The notes: generated by a model from the letters alone, not told the origin. Positions 11,067 through 20,813 are shown, counted from the first letter of the stretch. The stretch: 64,000 nt of DNA from Rhynchopus sp. YZ270_cl-10 (GCA_964035575.1 OZ037916.1:1178001-1242000), one strand, 5' to 3'. Numbers and translations are program-made.

Positions 11067-11380
11067 AGAAATTTTCCTTCGTTTTCTCTTTTGATGAATT
11101 ATGGGAATGTGGCTCATCATCGTACCAAACTTTCCACTTTTCTTGGTCGTGTTTTTGACAATCAACTTTTTGAGTGTTTCTGGTTTTGTGTTTTTTTTCG
11201 AAACCGTTTTCCCTTTTCATTGTTTCCTTATTAGATGATCGATGCGTTAGACAGCAAAAGACAGGACACCTTCTCCCAATCCTTTCACCACAGCCACAAT
11301 TGCAATGAACTACACTCACTCTTTTACTTCAGGTGTTTTAGAGCGTTGCATCATATTGTCGTTGTGTTGAGCAAAGCACC

Positions 11381-12952
11381 ATGACTCTGTTGAGACGGTT
11401 GTTTACACCTGAGGGCAAGGCAGAGTGGAAGCAGGTATGGGATCTGGCGTGGCCTCAGGCATTGGGTGACACATGCCTCGCGTCGTGGTCGCTTGTGTCT
11501 GTCGCAACGATCGGGCAGATCTGCGGGAAGGACGCTATGGACGCAGCCGCTGTGGCAAGTGCGTTTATGTCTCTTACGCAGATGTTCCCCTACTCGCTGG
11601 CGTCGGCACTGAACACACTGTGCTCGCAGGCACGTGGTGCAGGCAACACACGCCTTGTGGGGATATGGCTGCAGACGGGGCTTATATTCTACACCGCAAC
11701 GATCGTGCCGCTGTTTGCACTGTGGTGGTTCACGACGGAGCCCGCTCTGGAGGCGATTGGGCTGTCGCATGAACGTGCCCACCAGGCACAACGGTATGCA
11801 CGGTACAGCATTCCTGTGTCGTACTGCGTGGGGTTGAAGTTCTGTGTGGAGCAGTACTACGCTGCGCTGGGCGTGGTGATGCCGTCGACTGTGTGCTCCA
11901 TGCTGTCCACCGCTGCCTCTGTGGGGCTGTCTATGCTCCTCATGGAAGGTGCCTATGGGTGGGATGGGCTTGGGTTTGTGGGCTCGCCTATTGCGTTGGG
12001 CATATGCACGTTGCTGCAGATCGTGCTGTTCATCGGGTACTGCTCATGGAGGAAGCTGTACGGCGACTGCTGGCATGGGTGGGACCTGAAGGGCGCGACA
12101 CGCAGGTCACGCATGCGGGAGTACTTTGTCATGGCTGCGCCCAACGCGTTAGGCAGCTTCATTGAGAACGGCCAGATGCAGGTATGTCACCCTCTCCTCC
12201 CTCCCCCCTCCACTCACTCTACACAGGTGATCATGGCATTTGTGACGTATATGGGAAGTTCATCTGTCGCAGCGTGGTCCTGTGTGGACACGATCTGGAT
12301 GCTCGTGATGGCAGGCAGCATGGCCTTCTGCAAAGCCATCAACCTGCGTGTCAGCTACCACCTCGGGGCCGACGACGTTCCGACCATACATCTGGCAATA
12401 GCATCAGGCGTCATCGGCATCACCGTGCTGTCGCTCATCTGCGGCGGGATTCTGGTAGGTCTGCGTGAGAAGGTGGGGCGCATCTACACACAGGACAAAG
12501 AGGTTGTGTCGCTTGTTGCGGACCTGGTGCCCTGGATGAGCATGGCCTTCGCACCCCTCGCAATAGGCCTCGTCAGCGTCTTCGTGCTGGACGCACAGGG
12601 CCGTCCTGGTGTGGGTGCCTTCATCTTGGCAGGTGTAGCTTGGTGCATTAATGTGCCGTTCAGTGCGTTGGGGACGTACAAATGGCATCGTGACTTGGTG
12701 TTCATCCTGCAGGTGATGATAGCGGGGTACTGCGTTGCGGTGATAGGTGGGTGGTATGCGATCTTTACGAGCAACTGGGAGAAGCTTGTTGCAGACGCGA
12801 AGAGGAGGAGCGAAATGGACGGAGCAAGTGCATCAGGGAGCGTTGACGGGGACAAGGCAAGGATCAACGAAGACGGCAACGAGGTGACCGAGGAGGTCAG
12901 TGGGGACGAAGAAGAGGGGGGTGCACAGCAAGAGAAGGAGCCACTTCTGTAG
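11381..12952 (+). CDS. MATE family multidrug/toxin extrusion transporter (copy 1)
   Basis: Exons 11381-12181 and 12227-12952 give 508 residues. MATE proteins are 12-span cation-coupled antiporters that export organic cations and toxins. The hydrophobic segments, the start RLFTPEGKAEWKQVWDLAWP and the two-bundle layout fit the family, and copy 2 downstream is clearly homologous throughout. The 45-nt stretch 12182-12226 (GTATGTCACC to CTACACAG) is in frame and stop-free, but copy 2 lacks it exactly at MQ|V, so I treat it as an intron; if retained it would add 15 residues to a membrane loop. The hydrophilic tail is rich in Glu/Asp and ends EKEPLL, a possible acidic-dileucine sorting signal for a lysosome-like or vacuolar compartment. 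Substrate cannot be read from sequence. Confidence 0.9.
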   Translation: MTLLRRLFTPEGKAEWKQVWDLAWPQALGDTCLASWSLVSVATIGQICGKDAMDAAAVASAFMSLTQMFPYSLASALNTLCSQARGAGNTRLVGIWLQTGLIFYTATIVPLFALWWFTTEPALEAIGLSHERAHQAQRYARYSIPVSYCVGLKFCVEQYYAALGVVMPSTVCSMLSTAASVGLSMLLMEGAYGWDGLGFVGSPIALGICTLLQIVLFIGYCSWRKLYGDCWHGWDLKGATRRSRMREYFVMAAPNALGSFIENGQMQVCHPLLPPPSTHSTQVIMAFVTYMGSSSVAAWSCVDTIWMLVMAGSMAFCKAINLRVSYHLGADDVPTIHLAIASGVIGITVLSLICGGILVGLREKVGRIYTQDKEVVSLVADLVPWMSMAFAPLAIGLVSVFVLDAQGRPGVGAFILAGVAWCINVPFSALGTYKWHRDLVFILQVMIAGYCVAVIGGWYAIFTSNWEKLVADAKRRSEMDGASASGSVDGDKARINEDGNEVTEEVSGDEEEGGAQQEKEPLL

Positions 12953-13166
12953 GTTCAAAAAAAAAACAAAGTAAAAAAAACAAATATCTACTGCTTGTGC
13001 ACATCATTGGTTCCTGTTATCTGTATGTGCAGCGAAGGCTTTCGTGGAAGACTCCGCAACGTTAGCCATTTTGTGCAGGACAGATCGGTATTTTTTTACT
13101 GTGGGTCAATGCAACCCAAAAAAATTGCGCTTTTTTGTATCTGATTTTTTTCCCCGGGTTCCCCTA

Positions 13167-13329
13167 CACAGTGGCCCTCTTAAGATGTTGACGGCGACGG
13201 GGACCAAAACAGGGTGAAATAACACGTGTCATGTCGTGATGACACCCCCTTGTCATGACGACATGACGTCGTCAAACCCCCGTCATCACGATGTACCGAC
13301 ACCTGTCAGGGCCTTACAGGGCCACTGTG
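13167..13329. mobile_element. MITE-like DNA element, TA target duplication
   Basis: Inverted ends CACAGTGGCCCT and AGGGCCACTGTG are flanked by TA on both sides. The 163-bp body has no coding frame and is full of short inverted repeats built on GTCATGACG-like words. A non-autonomous Tc1/mariner-like or similar TA-targeting origin is inferred from the duplication only. Confidence 0.65.
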
Positions 13330-13566
13330 TACGATATCATACCTCGACAACACGCCCTTTATAGGATCATGTCAAGGACCCCCTTTTGAGAGAATCTCTG
13401 GATGTAAGTTCAAATCTTGCTTTAACATGCCAAACACGGGAGACAATGTATGTTATGGACATTCATCTCGGGGTTTTATTTTTATTTTTATTTTGAAGCA
13501 TACATAATTGTTGGATTGTAGTTGCCACCTGTGCAAGCTCCACTGCCCTATAAGTCACTCATTTTT

Positions 13567-13611
13567 AAGGTGACGAAGCACGAGAGGCTTAGGATCATCT
13601 TACAAACTTTT
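13567..13611 (+). repeat. Class A stem-loop repeat
   Basis: AAGGTGACGAAGC, loop ACGAGAG, GCTTAG, GA, TCATCTT, then ACAAACTTTTC. One stem position (G in CGAAGC) is unpaired relative to the consensus. Confidence 0.75.
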
Positions 13612-13794
13612 CTTTTTATACCTACCTTGAAGCGCTTTTGATGTGGTTGTGGAAGACGGTTAGGAGCGCTTTGTAGGGTACGTGTGAGGTGTTCGGTGCG
13701 GTGGAGGCCTTTGGTGGGTCTGGACGGGGCAATCACAAACAACCCTTTCTTCCTTTTTGCTTACCTTTTTATCATGGTTACCATTTTTAGATTT

Positions 13795-13826
13795 AGATCT
13801 GTGTGCGCGAGATTGCACATTCATCT
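13795..13826 (+). repeat. Class C stem-loop repeat
   Basis: AGATCTGTGTGC, loop GCGAGAT, TGCACATTCATCT, followed by GACAAGTTT. Inner helix GTGTGC/TGCACA is kept. Confidence 0.65.
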
Positions 13827-13930
13827 GACAAGTTTGCTCCCCCCAGAGTAGCTCAGGGATTGCACTTTGACGTCTCCTACAGTGAAACGGGAAGAGGGAC
13901 CTACCACGTGGGCATATGATCATATGTTTA

Positions 13931-13975
13931 GAAGTATACTGTCACAAGACAGAGGGACTTTGTATTTCTAGTCTT
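13931..13975 (+). repeat. Class B stem-loop repeat
   Basis: GAAGTATACTGTCACAAGA, CAGAGGGACTTTGTATTTC, then TAGTC. A diverged copy with a few extra bases in the loop. Confidence 0.55.
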
Positions 13976-14468
13976 TCGAGTCACATTAATTGCTTCTGCC
14001 TCTGCCGATGTACGGTGAGGCGTTTGTTGTTCGACTTCTCTTCATTTCCGCCTTTCTAACGATAACACATTCCTTTCTTAAGGTGACTAACAGGGTCGCC
14101 TTACTAACCTCCTCTGTCTTTTCTATAATTTTTTTTGGCACGGAAATAATTGCATTTTTCCATTCACATTTTTGCAACTTCCTGATTTTAACCCTCTCTG
14201 AAGCTTTCTAGATTTCTCAAGTTATTGTAGTGGTTCAATTTAAGCTTCTAATCTAAGCTCGAATTTCATCTGAAATTATTCCAGAGACGAGATCAAAAAC
14301 ACGCACGATTTTTTCTCAATCGCAATAGAGCGATTCGGTAAAAGCTCAATCAAACAAAAGGTTAAAGAGTTTGGCGTTATGAAAACAAAAACATTATTTT
14401 GCAGATCTAATGACACCCCGTGCCCCGTTCTTACCCCAATAAGGTGGGGGGTTGTTTTGTCTGCTTCG

Positions 14469-14500
14469 AAGATGCATGTGCCCCTTAAGGCATATTCATC
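14469..14500 (+). repeat. Class C stem-loop repeat (diverged)
   Basis: AAGATGCATGTGCC, loop CCTTAA, GGCATATTCATCA. The inner helix is rebuilt as TGCC/GGCA while the GATG/CATC outer helix stays. Confidence 0.6.
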
Positions 14501-15172
14501 AACTTTTCTTTGAGTTTTTTTGTTTGGCATTGTATGGTGTGCGTTTGCAGAAGTGAGCCGTTACCCTTAGGGTTCCTGTGCTCCCACGGTAACGATCGTG
14601 CAAAAACATGCCCAGTCGTTGAGGCTGGGGTATAAAGAGGTTGCGTGGCTTGGCGAGCGGATGTGAACCGCCTCCGTTCTCCTACGGTACGGATTACTCA
14701 CGTCTTACCCTTTTGCATGAGCACGACCGAGCTGCCTTTTTACAAAAGAGTAGTTGAAAACGCGCTAAAAACCGTGTTTTTAGCATGTTTCATCCACTCT
14801 TTTGCTTTTTTGTTTTGTGCTTTCATCCGGATGGCTGGCAATGTACGTGGGTCAGCCTGGAGGTGCCTGCATCAATAACTATTCCTTTTTTCTCGTGTTT
14901 CCTCTTTAAAACACCTTTTTAACCGTACGCGTCAACTTCTTCGTAATCATAACCACCACAAAAATTGCGTGGAGTTCACACGAGAAAAAAGCGAGGTGTC
15001 TACACGTCATCAATTTTTCAAAAAAAGAACTGATGTGAAGTTGACAACATAAGGATTGACGGCGCCTCCCACATATGCTCTCTCTGTCTCTTGCCATTCC
15101 TCCCCTGTGACTCTCTTCCCATGCAGGTTGCGCAGTTTTGGCGTATATTTGTCACCTCTTTTGCCGTCTGCA

Positions 15173-16687
15173 ATGATGCTTCTGTTGAGACGGCTGTTCA
15201 CACCTGAGGGCAAGGCAGAGTGGAAGGAGGTATGGGCCCTGGCGTGGCCTCAGGCAGTGGAGGACACGTTGCTAGCGTCGTGGTCGCTTGTGTCTGTCGC
15301 AACGATCGGGCAGATCTGCGGGAAGGACGCTATGGAGGCCGCTGCAGTGGCGACTGCGTTTATGTCACTGACAGATATGTTTCCCTACTCGCTGGCGTCG
15401 GCACTGAACACACTGTGCTCGCAGGCACGTGGTGCAGGCAACACACGCCTTGTGGGGATATGGCTGCAGACGGGGCTTATATTCTACACCGCAACGATGT
15501 TTCCTTTGTTCTTTGTGTGGTGGTTTGCGACGGAGCCCGCTCTGGAGGCGATTGGGTTGTCGCATGAACGTGCCCACCAGGCACAGCAGTATGCACGGTA
15601 CAGCATTCCTGTGTCGTACCTGGTGGGGCTGAACTTCTGTGTGGAACAGTACTACGCTGCGCTGGGCGTGGTGATGCCGTCTTTGGTGTTCTCGCTGTTC
15701 TCCTGCGTGGCCTCTGTGGGGCTGTCGATCCTCCTCATGCAGGGTGCCTCTGGGTGGGGTGGGCTTGGGCTCGTGGGCTCGCCTATTGCGTTGGGCATAT
15801 GCAGTGTGTTTGACTTGGCTTTCTTTGTTCTGTACTGCTCATGGAAGAAGCTGTACGGCGACTGCTGGCATGGGTGGGACCTGAAGGGCGCGACGCGCAG
15901 GTCACGCATGCGGGAGTACTTTGCCTTGGCGGTGCCTGCTGCGCTGGGGAGCTTCTTGGAAAACGGACAGATGCAGGTGGTCATGGCATTTGTGACACAC
16001 CTGGGAACGTCCGCTGTCGCAGCGTGGTCCTGTGTGGACACGATCTGGATGCTCGTGATGGCAGGCAGCATGGCCTTCTGCGGTGCCATCAACCTGCGTG
16101 TCAGCTACCACCTCGGGGCCAACAGACTTGACATCATCCCCGTCGCCATCACCGCAGGTGTCGTCAGCATCTCGATCGTGTCGCTCGTCTGCAGCGTCGC
16201 CCTGGTCGTGTTCCGCAACTACGCAGGCAGCGCCTTCACACAGGACAAAGAGGTTGTGTCGCTCATAACGGAGCTGGTGCCCTGGATGAGCATGACACTG
16301 CCGCCCCTCGCAATAGGCCTCGTCAGCGTCTACGTGCTGGATGCACAGGGCCGTCCTGGTTTAGGTGCCTTCATCATTGCGGGGGCGACATGGCTCGTGA
16401 ATGTGCCGTTCAGTGCGTTGGGGACGTACAAATGGCATCAGGGCTTGGTGTTCATCCTGCAGGTCATGCTTGCAGGGTACTGCCTGGCGCTCGTGGGTGG
16501 GTGGTGGGCGGTGTGCAGAAGCGATTGGCAGAGCCTTGCCTTGGATGCGAAGAGGCGGAGTGAGGTGACATCGGAGACGTCTGAGATCGACGAAGAGGGG
16601 GCGCAGGAGGGTGTTGGTGCGCACGTCAACGTGGCTGGTGAAGACATCAGCGTCGAAACAGCTAGCGAGACTGCGTCGCTGCTGTGA
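15173..16687 (+). CDS. MATE family multidrug/toxin extrusion transporter (copy 2)
   Basis: Single exon of 504 residues from the ATG at 15173 (a second ATG at 15176 aligns with the start of copy 1). An in-frame ATG at 15056 exists, but the extra 39 residues are absent from copy 1 and the segment contains a CCCATGCAG acceptor-like site, so I reject that start. The protein is homologous to copy 1 over its whole length, with many identical stretches such as CSQARGAGNTRLVGIWLQTG, and lacks the intron of copy 1. Divergence concentrates in membrane segments around residues 190-235 and 320-350 and in the cytoplasmic tail, which suggests altered substrate range. Despite unrelated tails, both copies end in ExxxLL (here ETASLL). 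Tandem duplication is the simplest origin. Confidence 0.9.
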   Translation: MMLLLRRLFTPEGKAEWKEVWALAWPQAVEDTLLASWSLVSVATIGQICGKDAMEAAAVATAFMSLTDMFPYSLASALNTLCSQARGAGNTRLVGIWLQTGLIFYTATMFPLFFVWWFATEPALEAIGLSHERAHQAQQYARYSIPVSYLVGLNFCVEQYYAALGVVMPSLVFSLFSCVASVGLSILLMQGASGWGGLGLVGSPIALGICSVFDLAFFVLYCSWKKLYGDCWHGWDLKGATRRSRMREYFALAVPAALGSFLENGQMQVVMAFVTHLGTSAVAAWSCVDTIWMLVMAGSMAFCGAINLRVSYHLGANRLDIIPVAITAGVVSISIVSLVCSVALVVFRNYAGSAFTQDKEVVSLITELVPWMSMTLPPLAIGLVSVYVLDAQGRPGLGAFIIAGATWLVNVPFSALGTYKWHQGLVFILQVMLAGYCLALVGGWWAVCRSDWQSLALDAKRRSEVTSETSEIDEEGAQEGVGAHVNVAGEDISVETASETASLL

Positions 16688-16983
16688 ACGTGACACACTA
16701 CACGGCTGCATCGTGCTAGCGTATTTGTGCAGGTAAAAGAGCGTCGATCTCTTGGTTCTCATTTTGAACGTACGTTTTTTTGCCTTGTTTCGTGTAATGC
16801 TGTTTTTGCCAGCATGTTTCCTTGTACTGACCATGCAAACCCAACATTGGCACAATTGACATGCTCAGTTGTCGCATTTACTTCTTAAAAGATAGGTGTG
16901 CGTGAGTCATGCGTCCTTCAAGCTTTCTTCTTTTTAGAGGCGACCAAGAGGCTTAGGGTCATCCGATACACTTCATCGGTACA

Positions 16984-17030
16984 GGTACACTGTCACGAGA
17001 GGGCTTTGTATTTCAACTCTACTTCATTTT
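16984..17030 (+). repeat. Class B stem-loop repeat
   Basis: GGTACACTGTCACGAGAG, GGCTTTGTATTTC, then AACTCTACTTC. One of the best copies: GGTACA pairs with TGTATT and GTC with GGC around the ACGAGAG loop. Confidence 0.7.
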
Positions 17031-17620
17031 GACTGTGAAAAAAAAAGATTTCAATCAAAAGCCAGGTGCATGCGTCTTCAGCGTTATTGTATCCATTTGG
17101 TATACAACAACGAATAGAGAAAACGCTGGCCGAGCTTTGCTAAAAAAAGGATTGACTAGCCAACCTTACCGTGCAAAGGGTTTGGTCAAACTCTTTTGTT
17201 ACTTTATTTTCTCTTTGATTTATGTCTTTTCGCTCTATCAAATCCACTTTGTTCTATCCTTCTGTCCCTTTCTTGTTGTTTAGACGTGTGTGCACGACAC
17301 ATGCATAATACGTTTTTTCCCCCCCAAAATATTTTCCATACTATGCTTGAAACTGAGGTTCCTTTAGCACTAACAAATATGGAAACAGATGTGCCTGCGT
17401 GGGGAGCTAGGGTTCATCTTTTAAGTGTCGTTTTTTTTCGTTGATTTTACGTACATTGTTGTGCTGTCTTCGGGTGTCGGCCACACTACACAGTAGTATG
17501 CATCCATTGAAGGTTCGCATTAAGGAAAAAATACCCTCAATCAGTCTGCATCAACTGCCAGTGTTGTCTCCCTCTAGAAGATGTGACAGCGTAATCAAAA
17601 AAATTCTCTTTTTTTCCCCC

Positions 17621-17660
17621 AGGTGACCAAGCACGAGAGGCTTGGGTCTTATCAGCTTTC
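17621..17660 (+). repeat. Class A stem-loop repeat with compensatory change
   Basis: AGGTGACCAAGC, loop ACGAGAG, GCTTGGGTC. The usual CTAAGC/GCTTAG helix has become CCAAGC/GCTTGG: both partners of one pair changed and pairing is kept. Confidence 0.75.
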
Positions 17661-17783
17661 TTTTTCGCTTATGTGGTGCGCCCCCTTGCTACAAATCTAA
17701 CATTTCCCTTTGTCTTGGGAAGGCAATACCATTTTAAAGTGTTTCCTGTTCATCTAGGGATCGGGACCAAGTCTTTTTTTTTG

Positions 17784-17819
17784 AAGGTGGCTAAGCACGA
17801 GAGGCCTGCGTTCATCATA
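17784..17819 (+). repeat. Class A stem-loop repeat interrupted by a MITE
   Basis: AAGGTGGCTAAGC, loop ACGAGAG, GCCTGCG, TTCATCATA. The usual tail resumes after the MITE as TAGAACCTTTTCTTT from 17994. Confidence 0.7.
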
Positions 17820-17993
17820 CACGGTGGCAAGTTTGAGCGGGAGAGCGTCAAAAATTTGACGTTTTTTGGGAGAGGGTCTGGTAGCCACTGGGTGTGGAGA
17901 CGCTTCTCCCAGACGCCCTCCCGCGGGAGAGCAATTACAAAACTGTATTTTCGTCCACTTTTGACGCTCTCCCACATCAAACTGGCCACCGTG
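17820..17993. mobile_element. MITE-like DNA element, TA target duplication, inserted in a class A repeat
   Basis: Ends CACGGTGGC and GCCACCGTG are flanked by TA. The terminal inverted repeats extend about 35 bp (containing GGGAGAGCGTCAAAA) with a few mismatches and one small indel. The 174-bp body is non-coding. It shares the CACGGTGG end with the element at 24047. Confidence 0.75.
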
Positions 17994-18013
17994 TAGAACC
18001 TTTTCTTTCGGAT

Positions 18014-18080
18014 GACAGTGTACCAAAGGTACACTGTCAGCGGGCTGTTGAAATTTCAAGTCAAGCTCTTTTTTTTGTTC
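18014..18080 (+). repeat. Perfect palindrome joined to a variant class B repeat
   Basis: GACAGTGTACC at 18014-18024 and GGTACACTGTC at 18028-18038 are exact 11-bp arms round AAA. The right arm is also the start of a class B unit that continues AGCGGGCTGTTGAAATTTC and ends in a T-run. Confidence 0.65.
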
Positions 18081-18094
18081 ACTGCGACAAATAC

Positions 18095-18130
18095 AATGGT
18101 GTGTGAGGCTTAGGTTCATCTTATAAACTT
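18095..18130 (+). repeat. Class A repeat, 5' part lost
   Basis: AATGGTGTGTGAGGCTTAG, GT, TCATCTTATAAACTT. Only the 3' half of the hairpin remains, with the tail perfectly conserved. Confidence 0.6.
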
Positions 18131-18929
18131 CCATTATTTGCTTCGTTCCTCTGCTTTGTTTTTTTAACTTGCGTGATCAATCTCCGGAGGGAGTATCTCA
18201 TTTTGAAAACTTTTGTTGCATTAGTGTGACCTGAGGATGAGCTCTCCACTCCTTTCTTTCTCCCCCGTTCCCCCCTTTTTTTATGTTTTTGGTTGAGGTT
18301 TGCAATGTTGATTATTCGCATAAGGGTCGCCTCAGTCGTTGACATTTGAATTCGAAAAAAAATACAAAACAAACCACCCCCTTCGCTTTTATCATCCTCA
18401 ATACACATACCTGCCTATTGCTATTTGCTTTTGTGGTTCGTGCCACAGTGCTGTCTTCCTGTCTCTTGGTTGTGTTCAATCTCTGTCCGCGATTGTGGTC
18501 CTCGGCGCAGGGTCCTCCTGTGATTTTTCCTCCTCTTCCTCCTCCTCACTGCGTACAGCTGCGATGCCTGCTCCTTAAGCCCCTCAAGGTGGTTTTGGCT
18601 GTCTTTCCCTTCTTCCGTCCCATCCACGTCTTCTCTTACTACCCCACCGGACCTTCCGTCATCCTCCTCCGCACAGGGAGTGGGTTGGTACGGTCAACTT
18701 GACCCACGGACCCACGCTAGCTAGCCCTCTGCACAGCACACTTGACCTGATTTGTGCAAAAAACCCTGGAAAAAAAGCCCCCCTTTTTCTTTCTCCAATT
18801 CACAACTCTTCACAACATCTGTGTTTTTTTTTTCATCCAACAAGCCCCACACTACCACAGAAACACATTTACCCACCCCTAATTGCTTTGCTTTCCCCTT
18901 TTCCCCTCCCCTCCCCTCCCCCACACCAA

Positions 18930-20795
18930 ATGGCATCAGAAGAAACATGCTGCGACACAGGCGCCTGCTGCCTTGGTCTTGAGGAAAGCAACAACCTCCG
19001 CATCGTTGAACGCGCCTTTCTGCTGCACTTTGGACGTCTCGGCGGTGATATGGGTGATGAAGAACGCGAGGCTATTTCACGCGAGCGGAAACGCTTTTTT
19101 GCACTCCCCGTTGATGGACGGGCCACCGCGACCCGCTCCTTTGCCTCCGACGAACGGGTGTACAAGGAGAACAAGCTGGGGCCCACCTTGCTTGACGAGG
19201 CAGAGCAGTTCCAGCATGCAGTCAGTGCACAATTCGTTGTTGCCGCATATGAAAACAGCGGGGCTGTGTTGGTACGCACCACTGCGAACAACACACTTCA
19301 AGTCCTCAAAACAAAGTCACTGCACGGACGCTGCCTTCGCAGCAGCTTCAACGGCATGGTCGGCGCACAGCTTCACACCGTTTTACTCCCCTGGTCTGGC
19401 CACATCGTCTGCTGTGGATATGCAAACACGCAGTCGGGGTACTCCTTGCGTCTCCCCTTGAAGGTAAAGCTGCCGCTTCTGCAGGCTTACCACACCGCAT
19501 CCACAGCAGGCAACGTTATCCTCAATACACTCATTCCTGCAAAGGAGCGACCCGCATACGCCGCCACCGCGAAACAACGCGGCACCACCTTCTTCAAGAA
19601 GGGGTCCCTCCGTGACGCGCTGAACAGCTACCTCTCTGGCCTCAGGGTCACCCCTGACGCGGTAGACCTGCTTTCAAACGCTGCGTTGATGTGCATCAAA
19701 ATCGGGGACGGGAATGAAGCGCTGCAGCACTGCAGAAGGGCGCTCTCGATAGAGCCTGGGCACACAAAATGTCAGTACCGGAGCATCCAGGCGTACCACC
19801 TGATGGGGTTGAAAGGCGATGCGAATTTGTGCGCTGCTCGTTTCGTTGAAGCGCACCCCGGGACAAAGGAGGCAAAGGACGCAGAAGAGATGCTGGTCAT
19901 CACACAAGGGGGCAGGTCTGCTGCCTGCAGTGCGCTGATGGAAGGGGACGTGGCGGAGTGTCTGAGCAGCTTCCTGACGTTGCCGTCCGCCGCTTCGCTC
20001 TGTTCTGCCAGCCAGCAGATCCGCGTTCTCTATTCTACGCATTTACGACGGATTGATGTGACAAACCTTAGAGTCTTCCCACAGGCGTTTCCACACCACA
20101 CCTTAACGCATATTTCGTTGGCAAATTGTAGAGGGGTGGATGACCGTGCGGTTCAGGTGCTTCTTTCGTTGTGTAGAGGGCTTTCTGTGTTGGAAGTGGT
20201 TGGCGCACCGCAGATAACAGACAAATCTGTGCATGAGCTGCTGATACACACACGGCTGCAGAGGCCGTCTGCGGCGCTGCTGCCTGGAATGCCAGAGGGG
20301 CAGGCGTCTTTGGGGAACCTACCACCTTTACCTGGCATGACCCAGGCAGGGGCCTCTGGTACACAGCCACGACGCCGAGCACGGCACCGCGAAGTTATGT
20401 TCCGTGCACCAGTAGAAGACACACCCACCACGGCAATGCTCACTTCCGTCTCTCTGTGCCACTGCGACGCAGTGTCTCCTACTGAAGAGCTGGATGCGTT
20501 GGGGCTTGCGTTGTCCTTACGCACCACGTGCCGCCCTGCGGACTATGTGTTCAGCGCTGCAGCAGGCAACCTCTGGATTGTGTCCTCTGCTCACGAAGAC
20601 GCCTCCAGCGGGAATGTCGACGTAGAAGGGCGTCTCCTGCACTACCACGCAGCGGTGCTGGCGGAGAAGGGGTTCACGCAAGCCCCAATGGGCGCCTTTG
20701 CACTGCAGACAGAACTCCCAGCAGACGAGGCAAGGGAAATGCTCTCATCGATGGGGCTGCGTGAGAATGTGGCCTTGACGCAGTTGGTTAGGTGA
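18930..20795 (+). CDS. TPR and leucine-rich-repeat protein of unknown function
   Basis: Single exon, 621 residues from the ATG at 18930; an in-frame ATG at 18699 would add 77 residues translated from a C/T-rich tract and is unlikely. The first 200 residues begin MASEETCCDTGACCLG, a Cys-rich start that could be palmitoylated, and then match nothing I know. Residues about 210-300 form two to three tetratricopeptide repeats (RGTTFFKKGSLRDALNSY, SNAALMCIKIGDGNEALQHC), a protein-protein interaction fold typical of co-chaperones. Residues about 390-437 look like Cys-type leucine-rich repeats (LTHISLANCRGVDDRAVQ, LSVLEVVGAPQITDKSVHEL) as in F-box adaptors, but no F-box is seen. The remainder is unrecognised. 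A scaffold role is a guess. Confidence 0.8.
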   Translation: MASEETCCDTGACCLGLEESNNLRIVERAFLLHFGRLGGDMGDEEREAISRERKRFFALPVDGRATATRSFASDERVYKENKLGPTLLDEAEQFQHAVSAQFVVAAYENSGAVLVRTTANNTLQVLKTKSLHGRCLRSSFNGMVGAQLHTVLLPWSGHIVCCGYANTQSGYSLRLPLKVKLPLLQAYHTASTAGNVILNTLIPAKERPAYAATAKQRGTTFFKKGSLRDALNSYLSGLRVTPDAVDLLSNAALMCIKIGDGNEALQHCRRALSIEPGHTKCQYRSIQAYHLMGLKGDANLCAARFVEAHPGTKEAKDAEEMLVITQGGRSAACSALMEGDVAECLSSFLTLPSAASLCSASQQIRVLYSTHLRRIDVTNLRVFPQAFPHHTLTHISLANCRGVDDRAVQVLLSLCRGLSVLEVVGAPQITDKSVHELLIHTRLQRPSAALLPGMPEGQASLGNLPPLPGMTQAGASGTQPRRRARHREVMFRAPVEDTPTTAMLTSVSLCHCDAVSPTEELDALGLALSLRTTCRPADYVFSAAAGNLWIVSSAHEDASSGNVDVEGRLLHYHAAVLAEKGFTQAPMGAFALQTELPADEAREMLSSMGLRENVALTQLVR

Positions 20796-20813
20796 GAGAG
20801 AGAGAGAGAGGAG
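20793..20813. repeat. GA dinucleotide microsatellite at the stop codon
   Basis: A run of alternating G and A begins at the TGA stop of the TPR gene and continues about 20 nt into the 3' flank. Confidence 0.7.

Larger units (their letters stand above)
9988..11380. other. Intergenic region between kinesin and MATE copy 1
   Basis: No credible gene. It contains two class A stem-loops (10622-10657, 10715-10760), one class C stem-loop (11035-11066) and several short A/T runs. A TTTACTTCAG at about 11334 is the probable 5' processing site of the following gene. Confidence 0.6.
12953..15172. other. Intergenic region between the two MATE genes
   Basis: No gene seen. It contains a MITE at 13167-13329, a class A stem-loop at 13567-13611, class C stem-loops at 13795-13826 and 14469-14500, a class B copy at 13931-13975, a weak class D copy near 13992-14030, and a catccggatgg-type repeat at about 14823-14890. 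Confidence 0.6.
16688..18929. other. Intergenic region between MATE copy 2 and the TPR gene
   Basis: No gene seen. It is crowded with small elements: class A stem-loops at 16936-16974 (weak), 17621-17660, 17784-17819 and 18095-18130; class B at 16984-17030 and 18028-18080; a weak class C at 17282-17309; and a MITE at 17820-17993. The last 200 bp turn C-rich, ahead of the start codon at 18930. Confidence 0.6.

Noticed and set aside
13400-13440. GTTCAAATC as the T-arm of a tRNA gene
   Set aside because: No acceptor stem, D-arm or anticodon arm can be built around it; no tRNA gene was found anywhere in the window by eye.
15056-15172. Upstream in-frame start for MATE copy 2
   Set aside because: The extra 39 residues are not in copy 1, and a CCCATGCAG acceptor-like site lies between the two candidate starts.
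18699-18929. Upstream in-frame start for the TPR gene
   Set aside because: The segment is C/T-rich low-complexity DNA of the kind that precedes splice acceptors here; the ATG at 18930 begins the change to coding-like composition.
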